In this document: one piece after another, positions 18,463 through 27,054 of the stretch
How positions within the stretch are numbered: position 1 is the first letter of the stretch
Layout: the number at the start of each line of letters is the position of its first letter
From: Pseudomonas sp. PD9R
GTDB lineage: Bacteria > Pseudomonadota > Gammaproteobacteria > Pseudomonadales > Pseudomonadaceae
Reading direction: 5' to 3'
Assembly (NCBI RefSeq): GCF_019200975.1
Contig: NZ_JAHTMR010000002.1
Location: forward strand, 479,679 to 543,678
DNA length: 64,000 nucleotides
The notes under the pieces: generated by a model
Told to the model about the DNA's origin: nothing
The model's input: only the letters and a program-made list of their open reading frames with translations
Databases searched by the model: none
Translations under genes and position numbers: made by a program

Positions 18463-19809
18463 ATGACCACCAGAAACTCCGCTCCGTTGGCGAGCTACAT
18501 CGACCTTTTGCTGGACGCCGTTTGCGCGGTCGACAAACAAGGTCGCTTCGTTTTTGTCAGTGCTGCTTGCGAGCGCATTTTCGGCTACAGCCCCGACGAA
18601 TTGATCGGCCAGCCGATGATCGAGATGGTGCACCCTGCCGATCGCCAGCGCACCCTCGACGCTGCGCGAGAGATCATGGGCGGCGAGCCCAAGCTCAATT
18701 TCGAAAACCGCTACCTGCGCAAGGATGGCCGGGTGGTGCATATCCTCTGGTCGGCGCGCTGGTCGGAGGTCGATCAACTGCGTATCGCCGTAGCCCGCGA
18801 CATTACCGAACGCAAGCAAGCCGAGTCCCGACAAGCGGCGCTGTATGCGATTTCCGAAGCGGCGCATGCAGCGGAAGACTTACTGGCGTTGTTCAAGCGT
18901 ATCCACCTGATTATCGGTGAATGGCTGCCAGCGCTGAATTTCTCCGTCGCCTTGTACGATGAACATTGCGCGAAATTGAATTTCCCTTACCACGTCGACG
19001 ACCACGAGCCGCAGCCCGAGCAACCCGGCACGATCACCGGGCGCCTGTGTGCCGAGGTGATCCACAGCGGTCTGCCGATTCTGCTGACCCCGGACCAGCA
19101 TGAACGGCCAGAGGGGTTCGAGGCGCTGGTGATCGGTGAGAATTCGCCGTGCTGGCTAGGCGTGCCACTGAACTCGCAAAAGGGCACCATCGGCGCGTTG
19201 ATCGTCAAAAGCATGCCGGGTGCCGAGCGCTACACCGAGCAGGACAAAGAGCTGTTGCAGTACGTCTGCGCCCAGGTCGCCACTGCCATCGAACGCAAGC
19301 AATTGCACGCGCGCCTGCAACAGATGGCTCAGTACGACCAGTTAACTCAACTGCCCAACCGCGAGTTGCTGCGTGACCGGCTGAAGATTTCAATCGAGGC
19401 TGCCCGTGTAGATCGCGGACGCATGGCGCTGTTGTATGTCGATCTCGACCGCTTCAAAGAGGTCAACGACACCCACGGCCATGCGGTCGGCGACATGCTG
19501 TTGCAGACCGTCGCCAATCGGCTCAAGGGTTGTGTGCGCGAAACCGACACCGTGGCGCGCATTGGCGGTGATGAGTTTGTGGTGTTGCTGCACAGCATCC
19601 ATGCCTCGGGAGACGCCGATTGCGTGGCGATGAAAATCCGTCAGGTCCTGGCCCAGCCCCTGCGTCTGGACGGGCATAGTCTGAACATCCAGCCGAGCAT
19701 TGGCGTGGCGCAATACCCCGAGCATGGCACTGAAGAAAAACAGCTGTTCAGGCACGCCGACGAAGCGATGTACGCCGCCAAGCGCGAGAATCACCTGCGG
19801 CTCGTCTGA
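18463..19809 (+). CDS. Diguanylate cyclase with PAS, GAF and GGDEF domains
   Basis: About 448 residues. PAS at roughly 8-125 (LLDAVCAVDKQGRFVFVSAA), GAF at about 145-285, GGDEF at about 295-448. The active-site GGDEF is intact (ARIGGDEFVVLLH) and an RETD lies five residues upstream, which is the RxxD inhibitory site. It should make cyclic di-GMP and be product-inhibited. An in-frame ATG at 18409 would add a hydrophobic segment; homology of the PAS start favours 18463. Confidence 0.87.
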   Translation: MTTRNSAPLASYIDLLLDAVCAVDKQGRFVFVSAACERIFGYSPDELIGQPMIEMVHPADRQRTLDAAREIMGGEPKLNFENRYLRKDGRVVHILWSARWSEVDQLRIAVARDITERKQAESRQAALYAISEAAHAAEDLLALFKRIHLIIGEWLPALNFSVALYDEHCAKLNFPYHVDDHEPQPEQPGTITGRLCAEVIHSGLPILLTPDQHERPEGFEALVIGENSPCWLGVPLNSQKGTIGALIVKSMPGAERYTEQDKELLQYVCAQVATAIERKQLHARLQQMAQYDQLTQLPNRELLRDRLKISIEAARVDRGRMALLYVDLDRFKEVNDTHGHAVGDMLLQTVANRLKGCVRETDTVARIGGDEFVVLLHSIHASGDADCVAMKIRQVLAQPLRLDGHSLNIQPSIGVAQYPEHGTEEKQLFRHADEAMYAAKRENHLRLV

Positions 19810-19925
19810 ACATATCGTCACCGTTCGTCGTGACGATTTCAGGTTTTCTAAACCTTTTGCTTCGCGAAAATTCTGATTCTATGCGGGCGTAAGCTCCCGC
19901 GATCATTCTCAAGAGGTAGAGAATC

Positions 19926-20078
19926 ATGCCTAACTCAAGAAACTCGAACTCAGGACACTCCAACGATCGAACCAAGGCGTCTGAAGCTGGTCGCAAAGGT
20001 GGGAAAACTACCACCACGACTGTCGATAAAGAGCCTAAGCCCGACATGGGTCGTAAGCCCGCACAGAAATCCAAGTAA
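19926..20078 (+). CDS. Small KGG-motif stress protein
   Basis: A 50-residue hydrophilic protein, MPNSRNSNSGHS..., with the motif EAGRKGGK and a basic tail ending AQKSK. It resembles the short KGG-repeat stress proteins (con-10/GsiB-like), although only one KGG unit is present. AAGAGG lies 12 bases upstream of the ATG. It precedes a DUF4142 gene. Confidence 0.75.
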   Translation: MPNSRNSNSGHSNDRTKASEAGRKGGKTTTTTVDKEPKPDMGRKPAQKSK

Positions 20079-20152
20079 TGGATGTGGGTAGTTTTGATTG
20101 AGAAGCGGGGGCGAAAGCTCCCGTTTGAATTTTTACTGAGGAGGGCGCGACC

Positions 20153-20656
20153 ATGAGCCGGATGGCCACCCGATTACGCAACACCGGTTTTGCCGTGTTA
20201 CTGGGCCTGTATGTTGGCACTGCCTTCGCCCAGACCCCCACCGAATTCATCAACGATGCTTCGGCCCAAGGCGTGGCCGAAATCGAAGCCAGTCGCCTGG
20301 CGCACCAGAAGTCCGAATCCAAAGAGGTCAAGGACTACACCATCGTCGTGATCAACGACCGCACCACCGCCAACCAGCACCTGGCAAAAATCGCCAAGCA
20401 ACTGGATTTACCGGTGGCCCCACGCGAAGAAGTGGTGGGTAAGGCGAAAGCCTTGATGCCGCAAGTCATGGAAGGGACGACCTTCGATGAAGCCTACGCG
20501 GCCAGCCAGGTCAAAACCACCCAGGAAGCCATCGATCAACTTCAGCAAGCGGCACAGACTACCGACGTGCCGGAAATCAAGGCGTACGCCGAAGAAACCC
20601 TGCCTAAACTGCAAAATCACCTGCAAATGGCCAAGGCCCTGCAGGCCAGTCGCTAA
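20153..20656 (+). CDS. DUF4142 periplasmic protein
   Basis: 167 residues. Signal peptide with cleavage near AFAQ (about residue 26), then an all-helical DUF4142 domain starting TPTEFINDASAQGVAEIEASRLA. The family has a ferritin-like helical bundle and an undefined role, often stress-related. GAGG precedes the ATG. A strong hairpin terminator follows. Confidence 0.88.
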   Translation: MSRMATRLRNTGFAVLLGLYVGTAFAQTPTEFINDASAQGVAEIEASRLAHQKSESKEVKDYTIVVINDRTTANQHLAKIAKQLDLPVAPREEVVGKAKALMPQVMEGTTFDEAYAASQVKTTQEAIDQLQQAAQTTDVPEIKAYAEETLPKLQNHLQMAKALQASR

Positions 20657-20663
20657 TCATCGA

Positions 20664-20691
20664 AATGCGCGGGTCAGCCCGCGCATTTTTC
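20664..20691 (+). terminator. Intrinsic terminator after the DUF4142 gene
   Basis: Stem atgcgcggg / cccgcgcat with a four-base loop, followed by five T. Confidence 0.88.
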
Positions 20692-20692
20692 G

Positions 20693-21103
20693 TCAGCACT
20701 TATTCAAATCCTGTTTATGCTTTTCCTCGACGACCGTGCCATCAAGATCAACGGTCTGGCCTTCGCCAAGGCTGCGATATTGCTTTCTCAGCGCTTCCAG
20801 CTCTTTGAGGTCCAGCGCCTCAAGTCCGAGCATCGCGTTTTGTGCTTCCTTCGTTACCCGCAACAACTCATCGACCTTCAAATGCAAAATGTCCGTGTCG
20901 CGGTTCTGGGTGTTCTGAATCAGGAACACCATCAGGAACGTGATGATGGTGGTCGAGGTGTTGATGATCAGTTGCCAGGTATCGTTGAAATGAAAAATCG
21001 GCCCGCTCAACCCCCACAGAAAAATGAGAATGATCGCCCCTAGAAACGTCTTGGGACTGCCGGTCCAGAGGGCGAGTTTCTGCGCGACTTTTGCGAATTT
21101 CAT
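20693..21103 (-). CDS. Low-affinity iron permease family membrane protein
   Basis: 136 residues. Two hydrophobic helices (residues about 18-36 and 44-62) are followed by the motif IQNTQNRDTDILHLKVDELL, then a charged coiled tail. This is the layout of PF04120, named low-affinity iron permease from a fungal protein; iron transport by the bacterial proteins is not established. Confidence 0.82.
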   Translation of the reverse strand: MKFAKVAQKLALWTGSPKTFLGAIILIFLWGLSGPIFHFNDTWQLIINTSTTIITFLMVFLIQNTQNRDTDILHLKVDELLRVTKEAQNAMLGLEALDLKELEALRKQYRSLGEGQTVDLDGTVVEEKHKQDLNKC

Positions 21104-21173
21104 GGCCGTGTTCCTTATGGGTGGCGCCTGAATGTGTGACAGCGACAGCGGGATGAAAATTCGGCTTTTTTCA

Positions 21174-21250
21174 GATCAAAAGATCGCAGCCTTCGGCAGC
21201 TCCTACATCGATCCGTGTAGGCGCTGCCGAAGGCTGCGATCTTTTGATCT
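21174..21250. repeat. REPIN, family 1, compact palindrome
   Basis: Arms gatcgcagccttcggcagct and, reversed, gcgctgccgaaggctgcgat face each other with only about 12 bases between. Confidence 0.85.
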
Positions 21251-21342
21251 TGAAAATTGAAGGCACGCAAATCAGCACAGGCGCTGTATTGTTGCGGCTG
21301 AAGTTTTGCCCGTTGTGAAATACACACCGACAGGAGAACGCA

Positions 21343-22113
21343 ATGAGTTGGTCCGCCAAACAGTACGTCGCTTTTGAAGATGAACGCACCCGTCCCGCCC
21401 GTGACCTGCTGGCGTCGATCCCCGCCGCGAATGTGCGCTCGGCCATCGACATCGGTTGCGGCCCCGGTAACTCGACCGAGTTGCTGGTAGAGCGTTTTGC
21501 CGATGCCACGGTGCGTGGGCTGGACAGTTCAACCGACATGATCGAAGCCGCGCGCAAGCGCTTGCCGCAGGTGCGTTTCGACATCGCTGACATTGATAGC
21601 TGGAGCGACACTGGCCCCTTCGATGTGATTTTTTCTAACGCGGTGCTGCAGTGGTTGCCCGATCACGCCACGTTGCTGCCTTCGCTGGTAAACAAACTTG
21701 CACCCGGCGGCAGCCTGGCGATTCAGATGCCGGACAACCTCAATGAACCCTCTCACCGTTTGATGCGCGAAGTGGCGGCGCAAGGTCCATGGGCTGAAAA
21801 ATTGGCCGGTGCCGCTGGATTACGCACCGAAATGGCCGATGCCGCGGCCTACTATTCGATGCTGAAGCCGCACTGCGCTCGCGTTGATGTGTGGCGCACC
21901 ACCTATCATCATCCGCTAGCCGGTGGCGCCTCAGGCGTGGTCGAGTGGTTCAAGGGGAGCGGGTTACGGCCGTTCCTCGATCCGCTGGATGAGGCTGAAC
22001 GTTCTGAGTATTTGGCGCAGTATCAGGCGGCCATTGAGCAGGCTTATCCGGCGCTGGCTGATGGTTCGGTGCTGTTGCCGTTTCCGCGGTTGTTTCTGGT
22101 GGCAACTCGCTGA
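21343..22113 (+). CDS. tam: Trans-aconitate 2-methyltransferase
   Basis: 256 residues, class I methyltransferase. Motif I is [15 protein letters not shown], and [10 protein letters not shown] is a characteristic Tam segment. [23 protein letters not shown] matches the family start. It methylates trans-aconitate, a spontaneous inhibitor of the citric acid cycle. GACAGGAGA precedes the ATG. Confidence 0.9.
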   Translation: MSWSAKQYVAFEDERTRPARDLLASIPAANVRSAIDIGCGPGNSTELLVERFADATVRGLDSSTDMIEAARKRLPQVRFDIADIDSWSDTGPFDVIFSNAVLQWLPDHATLLPSLVNKLAPGGSLAIQMPDNLNEPSHRLMREVAAQGPWAEKLAGAAGLRTEMADAAAYYSMLKPHCARVDVWRTTYHHPLAGGASGVVEWFKGSGLRPFLDPLDEAERSEYLAQYQAAIEQAYPALADGSVLLPFPRLFLVATR

Positions 22114-22402
22114 TGCGAAAAAGGGACCGATGTGTCATCTGTCCCTTTCTTGAGCGCTGTGAACCATCACTGCGGTTTGCTTTTTTTTGAGCGTCTGGCA
22201 CTCAAGTATTCAAAAGCAAATGAAGCAAAGCCGAACAACCCGATCATTGAAACGATCATGATTCCCAACTCTGAACTGTCCATGTTGATCTCTGTGCGAA
22301 GGGTGAGCCGGGAGAATAAGGCATCTATTTGCGGGTTAGACGCCTTGCTACGGCTTCTTTACTGGGTCGTGAAGATCCTTACGCAAAATATACGAACGGC
22401 CT

Positions 22403-23131
22403 TCAGCGCTGCACACCGATCAACATCATCATCGGACGTTCCCGTTCCTCGGCCAGTGCCGGTTGCGCCGCAACCTCGGCATCACTCGGTCCCCACTCGT
22501 TGACATGCCGGATGCTGAAACCTGCGCCAATCAGCGCGTTGAGCAAGGTGCCAACGGTGCGGTGCTGCTTGATCACACCGTCCGCCAGCCAATTAGTCAC
22601 GCGCTCACCCTCCATTTGATAACTGTCCACCGGCCAGCGCTTGCGGCCCTCGCTGTCGATCAGCCAGCCCGGATTTCGCGGTGCCATGAAGATCGGATGC
22701 TCGATGGAAAACACGAAGCGTGAGCCTGGTTTAAGCGCCGCATGAATCTTGCCGAACAGACCCGGCAAATCCTTGATGTAGTGCAGCGCCAGAGAACTGT
22801 AGGCCAGGTCGAAATCGCTGGCAGGCAGGTTGAGCTGTTCCAGGTCGGCCCGGGCGTATTGGATGTTGGAGGCGGTGGTTGTTTTTCGCGCCTGCTGCAG
22901 CATTTTTTCCGATACGTCGAGCCCGAGCACATTGCTGGCGCCTTGGTCACTGGCCCAACGGCAGAACCAGCCGTACCCGCAGCCGAGGTCCACTACTTTC
23001 AAGCCTTGCATCGGCGGCAACATCGCCTTCAACGCAGGCCATTCCGGTGCTGCATCAAGACCGGAAACGGAGCGGGCCATCTGGCTGTAACCCTGGAAAA
23101 ATTCGGGATCGTCGTAGATGTTTTGGGTCAT
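22403..23131 (-). CDS. Class I SAM-dependent methyltransferase
   Basis: 242 residues. Motif I is VVDLGCGYGWFCRWA near residues 46-60, followed by VLGLDVSEKML and YSSLALHYIKDL. This is the Methyltransf_11/25 type of small-molecule methyltransferase. Substrate unknown. The 290 bp between tam and this gene hold no frame I can support. Confidence 0.85.
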   Translation of the reverse strand: MTQNIYDDPEFFQGYSQMARSVSGLDAAPEWPALKAMLPPMQGLKVVDLGCGYGWFCRWASDQGASNVLGLDVSEKMLQQARKTTTASNIQYARADLEQLNLPASDFDLAYSSLALHYIKDLPGLFGKIHAALKPGSRFVFSIEHPIFMAPRNPGWLIDSEGRKRWPVDSYQMEGERVTNWLADGVIKQHRTVGTLLNALIGAGFSIRHVNEWGPSDAEVAAQPALAEERERPMMMLIGVQR

Positions 23132-23202
23132 GTTCGGAGTGCCCTGTTTAGTTCGTCTTAAAACCAGCTACTTGGGGGGCGGATGGCTTTGAACACCGCA
23201 AT

Positions 23203-23293
23203 TGTGGGAGCGAGCTTGCTCGCGAAGAGGGCGTGTCAGTCGACTTTAATGCTGACTGGCACACCGCCTTCGCGAGCAAGCTCGCTCCCACAG
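23203..23293. repeat. REPIN, family 2, full palindrome
   Basis: Arms gtgggagcgagcttgctcgc and its complement flank a centre with its own short inverted repeat (cagtcgac...gctgactg). Confidence 0.87.
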
Positions 23294-23308
23294 GTTTTGC
23301 GCGTTACG

Positions 23309-23578
23309 TCAGGATGGTTCGGCATCCATGCGCCGTGCAATGACATCCAGCACATCGCAACCGTCGCGCAACGGTATGGCACACAGCAATGCGAAGTCGC
23401 TGAGGATGACGGAGTCTGTGCTGATTTCACCGCGCATGGCGAGGTTTTCAAGGACCTGCGTCACGGCGCTGATTCGGTAGCTGGCGCTGCTGAGCAGGGA
23501 GTGCAGGGGTTGGGTGGTGTTGACGTAAAACGTGGGGAGATCGTCGGCGTTGCTGGTTAAAGCCATGAACTCTTGCAT
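23309..23578 (-). CDS. Small hypothetical protein behind a structured leader
   Basis: 89 residues starting MQEFMALTSNADDLPTFYV, with helix-forming stretches and no membrane segment. It is preceded by GTGGAG about 10 bases before the ATG, which is why this start is preferred over longer options. Length and layout recall the small DUF3077-type proteins of Pseudomonas, but I cannot confirm the family. The strongly folded leader upstream suggests control at the RNA level. Confidence 0.65.
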   Translation of the reverse strand: MQEFMALTSNADDLPTFYVNTTQPLHSLLSSASYRISAVTQVLENLAMRGEISTDSVILSDFALLCAIPLRDGCDVLDVIARRMDAEPS

Positions 23579-23610
23579 GAGTAAAGCTCCACTTAGTTGA
23601 GGTTTACCAG

Positions 23611-23706
23611 CCGATCGTCGCCAAACGAAAGGGAGGCAACTGTACGCAGGTTGGCGAACCGGAGTGGAAGCCGGCAGATCCGAAGATCTCCCGCGTACAG
23701 TCGCCA
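23611..23706 (-). promoter_or_regulatory. Structured RNA leader with three helices and a possible pseudoknot
   Basis: Read on the minus strand. P1 pairs 23693-23705 with 23635-23647 (13 bp, one G-U). Inside it are P2, 23685-23689 with 23676-23680 closed by a UUCG tetraloop, and P3, ccgg 23671-23674 with ccgg 23659-23662. UCGCCAA at 23651-23657 can pair with UUGGCGA at 23618-23624 outside P1, making a 7-bp pseudoknot. The 89-residue gene starts 40 bases downstream. Structure is seen; function is inference. Confidence 0.6.
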
Positions 23707-23946
23707 CAAAAGGACAACTCTACAGATGCAAAAACGCCTGCAAGCAAGCCAGTGCGCTTTTGCATTCCACTTCAGGTCGCCAAACCCGACACGCCATTTG
23801 GGCGTGCTCGGACTATAGGCCTCGTGGAAAAAGCACAGCAATGCGCAAGTGTACGGACATTTCCTAACGTCGTGTAGGACGCGGCTTGTTTGAAGGTACG
23901 AGTTGCTTTTGACTTAGGACGGGTACAATCCGCGCTCCGAACCACC

Positions 23947-23972
23947 CAAATCCCACCCATAAAAAAACCGGT
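23947..23972. repeat. 26-bp direct repeat, left copy
   Basis: ccaaatcccacccat followed by a run of A and ccgg. It matches 26722-26747 at 25 of 26 positions and in the same orientation. It overlaps the upstream side of the hicB terminator. Confidence 0.75.
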
Positions 23973-23988
23973 CGCTCGGGACCGGTTG
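23962..23988 (-). terminator. Intrinsic terminator after hicB
   Basis: On the minus strand, stem aaccggtc / gaccggtt with a six-base loop followed by seven T. It lies 22 bases past the hicB stop. Confidence 0.85.
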
Positions 23989-24010
23989 ATACGCCTCTGC
24001 AATAGAGTCA

Positions 24011-24418
24011 TCAGCCCTGCTGCAACACCTTGAGCGCCGCCGAAGCCAGAAAACCCGAACGGCTTTTCTCTTCCGGGTGATGCAGCACGTACTCGTCAAT
24101 CCGGTTAAGCAGATAGCCAGGCAGGGTGATGTTCAGCTTCTGGGCCTTGCCCAAATATTTGGTAACGTCGATGTCCACCAATGCCCATGCACAGCCCGCG
24201 TATTTTGGGTTGGCTGCATGCAAGGTCACTTTGTTGGCGGGCGGAATCGGCGAACCGTCTTCGGCGAGAATCTCGAAGTGGCCTTCTATGGCTTCCCGAG
24301 CCATCGCCATCGCGTCATCCAGATCTTCCCCGGCGGAAAAGCATCCTGGAATGTCGGGGACTTCCACGCCCCAGGCGTGTTCGTCATCGCCCATTGAAAT
24401 CGAAATCGGGTAAAGCAT
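24011..24418 (-). CDS. hicB: HicB family antitoxin
   Basis: 135 residues. The N-terminal HicB fold has MLYPISISMGDD and VPDIPGCFSAGEDLDDAMAMAREAIE, a partial RNase H-like domain. The C-terminal part (INITLPGYLLNRIDEYV...) looks like a ribbon-helix-helix DNA-binding region. It should neutralise HicA and repress the pair. It lies 37 bases downstream of hicA, toxin first, which is the usual hicAB order. Confidence 0.92.
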   Translation of the reverse strand: MLYPISISMGDDEHAWGVEVPDIPGCFSAGEDLDDAMAMAREAIEGHFEILAEDGSPIPPANKVTLHAANPKYAGCAWALVDIDVTKYLGKAQKLNITLPGYLLNRIDEYVLHHPEEKSRSGFLASAALKVLQQG

Positions 24419-24455
24419 GTTCGTTGTCCTCCAAGGACGTCGCGCGTCGGTCTCT

Positions 24456-24635
24456 CTAGAGCAGCGCCTGTTGCAAAATACTGATGGCCGTTTTCTTGAG
24501 CAGGTCTTTTTTGGGATGTGGAACTGTCACCAGCCCCGGCTTAATTGAGTGCTTGAAGTGATGATGGCTGCCTCTGATTCGCACCAGATACCAGCCGTCC
24601 GCAATAATTTGGCTTATCAAAAATCGGCTATTCAC
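24456..24635 (-). CDS. hicA: HicA family mRNA interferase toxin, GTG start
   Basis: 59 residues with the start at GTG 24635, eight bases from AAGGAGGT, a very strong ribosome site. It has the HicA double-stranded-RNA-binding-like fold: NSRFLISQIIADGWYLVRI, then RGSHHHFKH with the catalytic His24, and VPHPKKDLLKKTAISILQQA. It is expected to cleave mRNA until bound by HicB. The gene is complete and all key residues are present. An ATG-only search misses it. Confidence 0.92.
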   Translation of the reverse strand: MNSRFLISQIIADGWYLVRIRGSHHHFKHSIKPGLVTVPHPKKDLLKKTAISILQQALL

Positions 24636-24759
24636 ATCACCTCCTTGTGGTGTGCTTGTGGTTACTATACCTACTGATTTTTACTAATCAACACTATAAC
24701 CACCGAGCCCTCCTGGATTCGGTAAAGTGCGTGGTATCGGTCGAGTCTAGGAGTGCGCT

Positions 24760-24822
24760 ATGGCAATGGCTCTGGGCAAGCCTGAATTGAAGTGTTTTGT
24801 GTGTTGCGAGGTTTTGCCGTGA
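24760..24822 (+). CDS. Possible 20-residue ORF with a Cys cluster
   Basis: MAMALGKPELKCFVCCEVLP, preceded by AGGAG six bases before the ATG. It lies in the AT-rich gap between hicA and the glycosyltransferase. Length is too short to judge; it could be a chance frame. Confidence 0.2.
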   Translation: MAMALGKPELKCFVCCEVLP

Positions 24823-24864
24823 GGTACAGCAATTCAGACATAAAAATCTGCCACCTCAATACAC

Positions 24865-26460
24865 CTATTGAACCGACGCTTGCGTTGCAGCTTGTCCGGC
24901 CACAGGGTTATCCGTCGTTTTCACGTTGGGAATGAACGCGGCGCTGCCGGATTCATTAGCGTGAAACAACCGGGTGCCGTTGTCTGGCTTGGTGGTGATC
25001 AACTGATAGTCGGCAGTCAGATAAGCCAAGGGCAGTTGTTTGATGTCTTTGTACTGTTCCACGATGATCGTGCGTTCAGGGTTCCAGGCCTCGCCGCTTT
25101 CTTTTTCCAGCCATGCCATGAGTGCTGCACTGCCGCCTTCGCGTGGAATGTCCGAATTCGGGAGAACGTAGTAGAACGGTGAGCCATTATTTTGCAGGTA
25201 CATGGGTACCTTATTGTCGACATCCACCAGCACCATGCGCCATTCGTTCCACGGCGCACGTTTGATGGCTTGTGCTCGCACCTCTTGAGTGAACTGTATG
25301 ACGCCACCACCACCGTTGGTCCAGGGATAGGCAATGCCGAGTATCAAAAACAACATCCCCGCTGCCCCGGCAATACCCTTCGTCCAGCCGGGCCCGCTGA
25401 CTTTACCGGCAGCATGACGCTCGGCCACTCGCCGGGTGACCCACCAGGCGGCCAGCAATTGGGCAAATGGCACCAGAGGCAATACGTAGTAGCTGCGGCG
25501 GCTGCCACTGGCGGTGAAGAAAACGAACAGCAACGCCAAGCCCCAGATCAGCCAGCGAATGTTGGGTTCTGTGTGCTTCCAGCCGCGTATTGCCACCCAC
25601 AGGCCGAGTATCCAGCAGGGTGCCCACGGCAGGGTGTAGATCGGCAGATAGAGCAGATAGGTATAGATCGGGCCGATGTTGTCGAAAGGCTTGAAGAATC
25701 GAACCACGTTTTCCCGAAATACCAAGCCAAGCCCACTTTCCCCATAAGTAGGCGCGCCATAGCGGTGCGACAGCATGAACGGCACCATATAGAACGCGGC
25801 CCCCACCAGCATCGCCAGGCACATGCGTGGATTGAGATGGTTTTTCCAGCGTCCCTCGCTCAGCAAATGCGGCAGCAGCATCAGCCCTGGAAGGATGAAC
25901 CCGATCAAGCCCTTGAAGAGCGACGTCAGTGCCAGAATCAGGAAAAATACGATGTACCGACCCAGGCGAGTGTCATCCGGGCCGCGCCAATACCACCAGA
26001 CAGCTGCCAGGACACCGCAAACAGTCAGGATGTCCGCCGTTGCGACCCGAGCCCAGAAAACATAAAAGAAAGTCGTTGCCAGAAACCAGCCGGCAATCAG
26101 GCCGGTGCCTCTGTTATATAACTGTTTGCCAATCAGGTAGACCAGCCAGATGCTCAGCCAGGCAGCCATCACCGAGGACAGGCGCAGCGACCAGTGTCCG
26201 AGGCCGCCCATGAGGTGAGCAGTGGCAGCAATCAACCAATAAGAAGGCAGAGGCTTGTCGTAATAGGGAGAGCCTTTGAGATAAGGGTCGAAATAATCGC
26301 CTGATTGCAGCATTTGCAGGGCGATGTTCGCCCAGCGCGTTTCTGCCCCCCAAAGCTCTCTTGACCCCAAGCCGAATAGCAGTAGAAACGCGGATACGCC
26401 AAGCAGAAGTATCAGCGCACCACGGTCACTTTTAAAAAACCTGACTAACGACTCTTTCAT
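24865..26460 (-). CDS. ArnT-like glycosyltransferase family 39 membrane protein
   Basis: About 531 residues with 11-12 hydrophobic helices. The first periplasmic loop holds RELWGAETRWANIALQML, the conserved acidic site of GT39/ArnT enzymes, and a C-terminal soluble part. These transfer a sugar from a polyprenyl phosphate to lipid A, a glycan or protein. MKESLVRFF is chosen as start because it leads straight into helix 1; the frame remains open to 26514. It has no arn partners here. It lies between 26-bp repeats together with hicBA. Confidence 0.85.
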   Translation of the reverse strand: MKESLVRFFKSDRGALILLLGVSAFLLLFGLGSRELWGAETRWANIALQMLQSGDYFDPYLKGSPYYDKPLPSYWLIAATAHLMGGLGHWSLRLSSVMAAWLSIWLVYLIGKQLYNRGTGLIAGWFLATTFFYVFWARVATADILTVCGVLAAVWWYWRGPDDTRLGRYIVFFLILALTSLFKGLIGFILPGLMLLPHLLSEGRWKNHLNPRMCLAMLVGAAFYMVPFMLSHRYGAPTYGESGLGLVFRENVVRFFKPFDNIGPIYTYLLYLPIYTLPWAPCWILGLWVAIRGWKHTEPNIRWLIWGLALLFVFFTASGSRRSYYVLPLVPFAQLLAAWWVTRRVAERHAAGKVSGPGWTKGIAGAAGMLFLILGIAYPWTNGGGGVIQFTQEVRAQAIKRAPWNEWRMVLVDVDNKVPMYLQNNGSPFYYVLPNSDIPREGGSAALMAWLEKESGEAWNPERTIIVEQYKDIKQLPLAYLTADYQLITTKPDNGTRLFHANESGSAAFIPNVKTTDNPVAGQAATQASVQ

Positions 26461-26721
26461 GGCTATTTCGCATTTTGCGCTCGCCGTGGCGTCGGGGAGC
26501 GGCTGGAACATCAAGGCTATCTGGCGAAATGTGATGGCAATGTCAGTGGTTTGCGAATAAACCGTGAGTTCGAATATAAAAGTGTCGGCCGCTTAAGTAG
26601 ACATAATGTTTTGATTTATAACGTGAAATTAACTTGTCGTGTTTCGTCAGCGAGCACGCCTTATAAATGTAAGCGTCTTCACCGAACTTGAATGGCCAAG
26701 TCTCCCGCGCGCCCGATTCCA
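26461..26721. other. AT-rich gap upstream of the glycosyltransferase gene
   Basis: About 260 bp, clearly richer in A and T than the surroundings, without a frame I can support. It presumably contains the promoter of the GT39 gene. Confidence 0.5.
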
Positions 26722-26747
26722 CCAAATCCCACCCACAAAAAAACCGG
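26722..26747. repeat. 26-bp direct repeat, right copy
   Basis: ccaaatcccacccac followed by a run of A and ccgg, 25 of 26 identical to 23947-23972. It lies about 70 bp past the 3' end of the tRNA-Gly gene. Confidence 0.75.
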
Positions 26748-26767
26748 CCACTGTGGACCGGTTTTTT
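26737..26767 (-). terminator. Intrinsic terminator after tRNA-Gly
   Basis: Stem aaccggccac / gtggaccggtt with runs of A and T on both sides, so it can work in both directions. Confidence 0.85.
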
Positions 26768-26817
26768 CTGTCTCTACATCCCCCGTCAAAACCATCCGAC
26801 GTGAGACCAAATTCGAT

Positions 26818-26891
26818 TGGAGCGGGTGAAGGGAATCGAACCCTCGTTATCAGCTTGGGAAGCTGGAGTAATGCCATTATACGACACCCGC
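26818..26891 (-). tRNA. tRNA-Gly (anticodon CCC)
   Basis: 74 bases with the acceptor stem GCGGGTG / CACCCGC, discriminator T and encoded CCA. The anticodon loop is TTCCCAA, giving anticodon CCC. The T arm contains GGTTCGATTCC. Confidence 0.95.
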
Positions 26892-26999
26892 TCAGAGCGG
26901 CTGACTTTGTACCAGATGTGCGCGTGGAAATGAAGTTTTTCTTTGTTCTTTATGGCTTTAGCGCAGATTAAACAAATAGCAAAGACCGCGTGACGGTCA

Positions 27000-27046
27000 T
27001 TCGCGGGCAAGCCTCGCTCCTACAGGGCCGGGGCTTGCTCGCGATG
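27000..27046. repeat. REP, family 2 variant, degenerate pair
   Basis: Arms cgcgggcaagcctcgctcct and ggggcttgctcgcga face each other with about ten bases between. Confidence 0.65.
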
Positions 27047-27054
27047 ACTCTGTT

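Noticed and set aside
22132-22503. Possible gene between tam and the minus-strand methyltransferase
   Set aside because: No ribosome site or domain, and its second half overlaps the conserved end of the methyltransferase.
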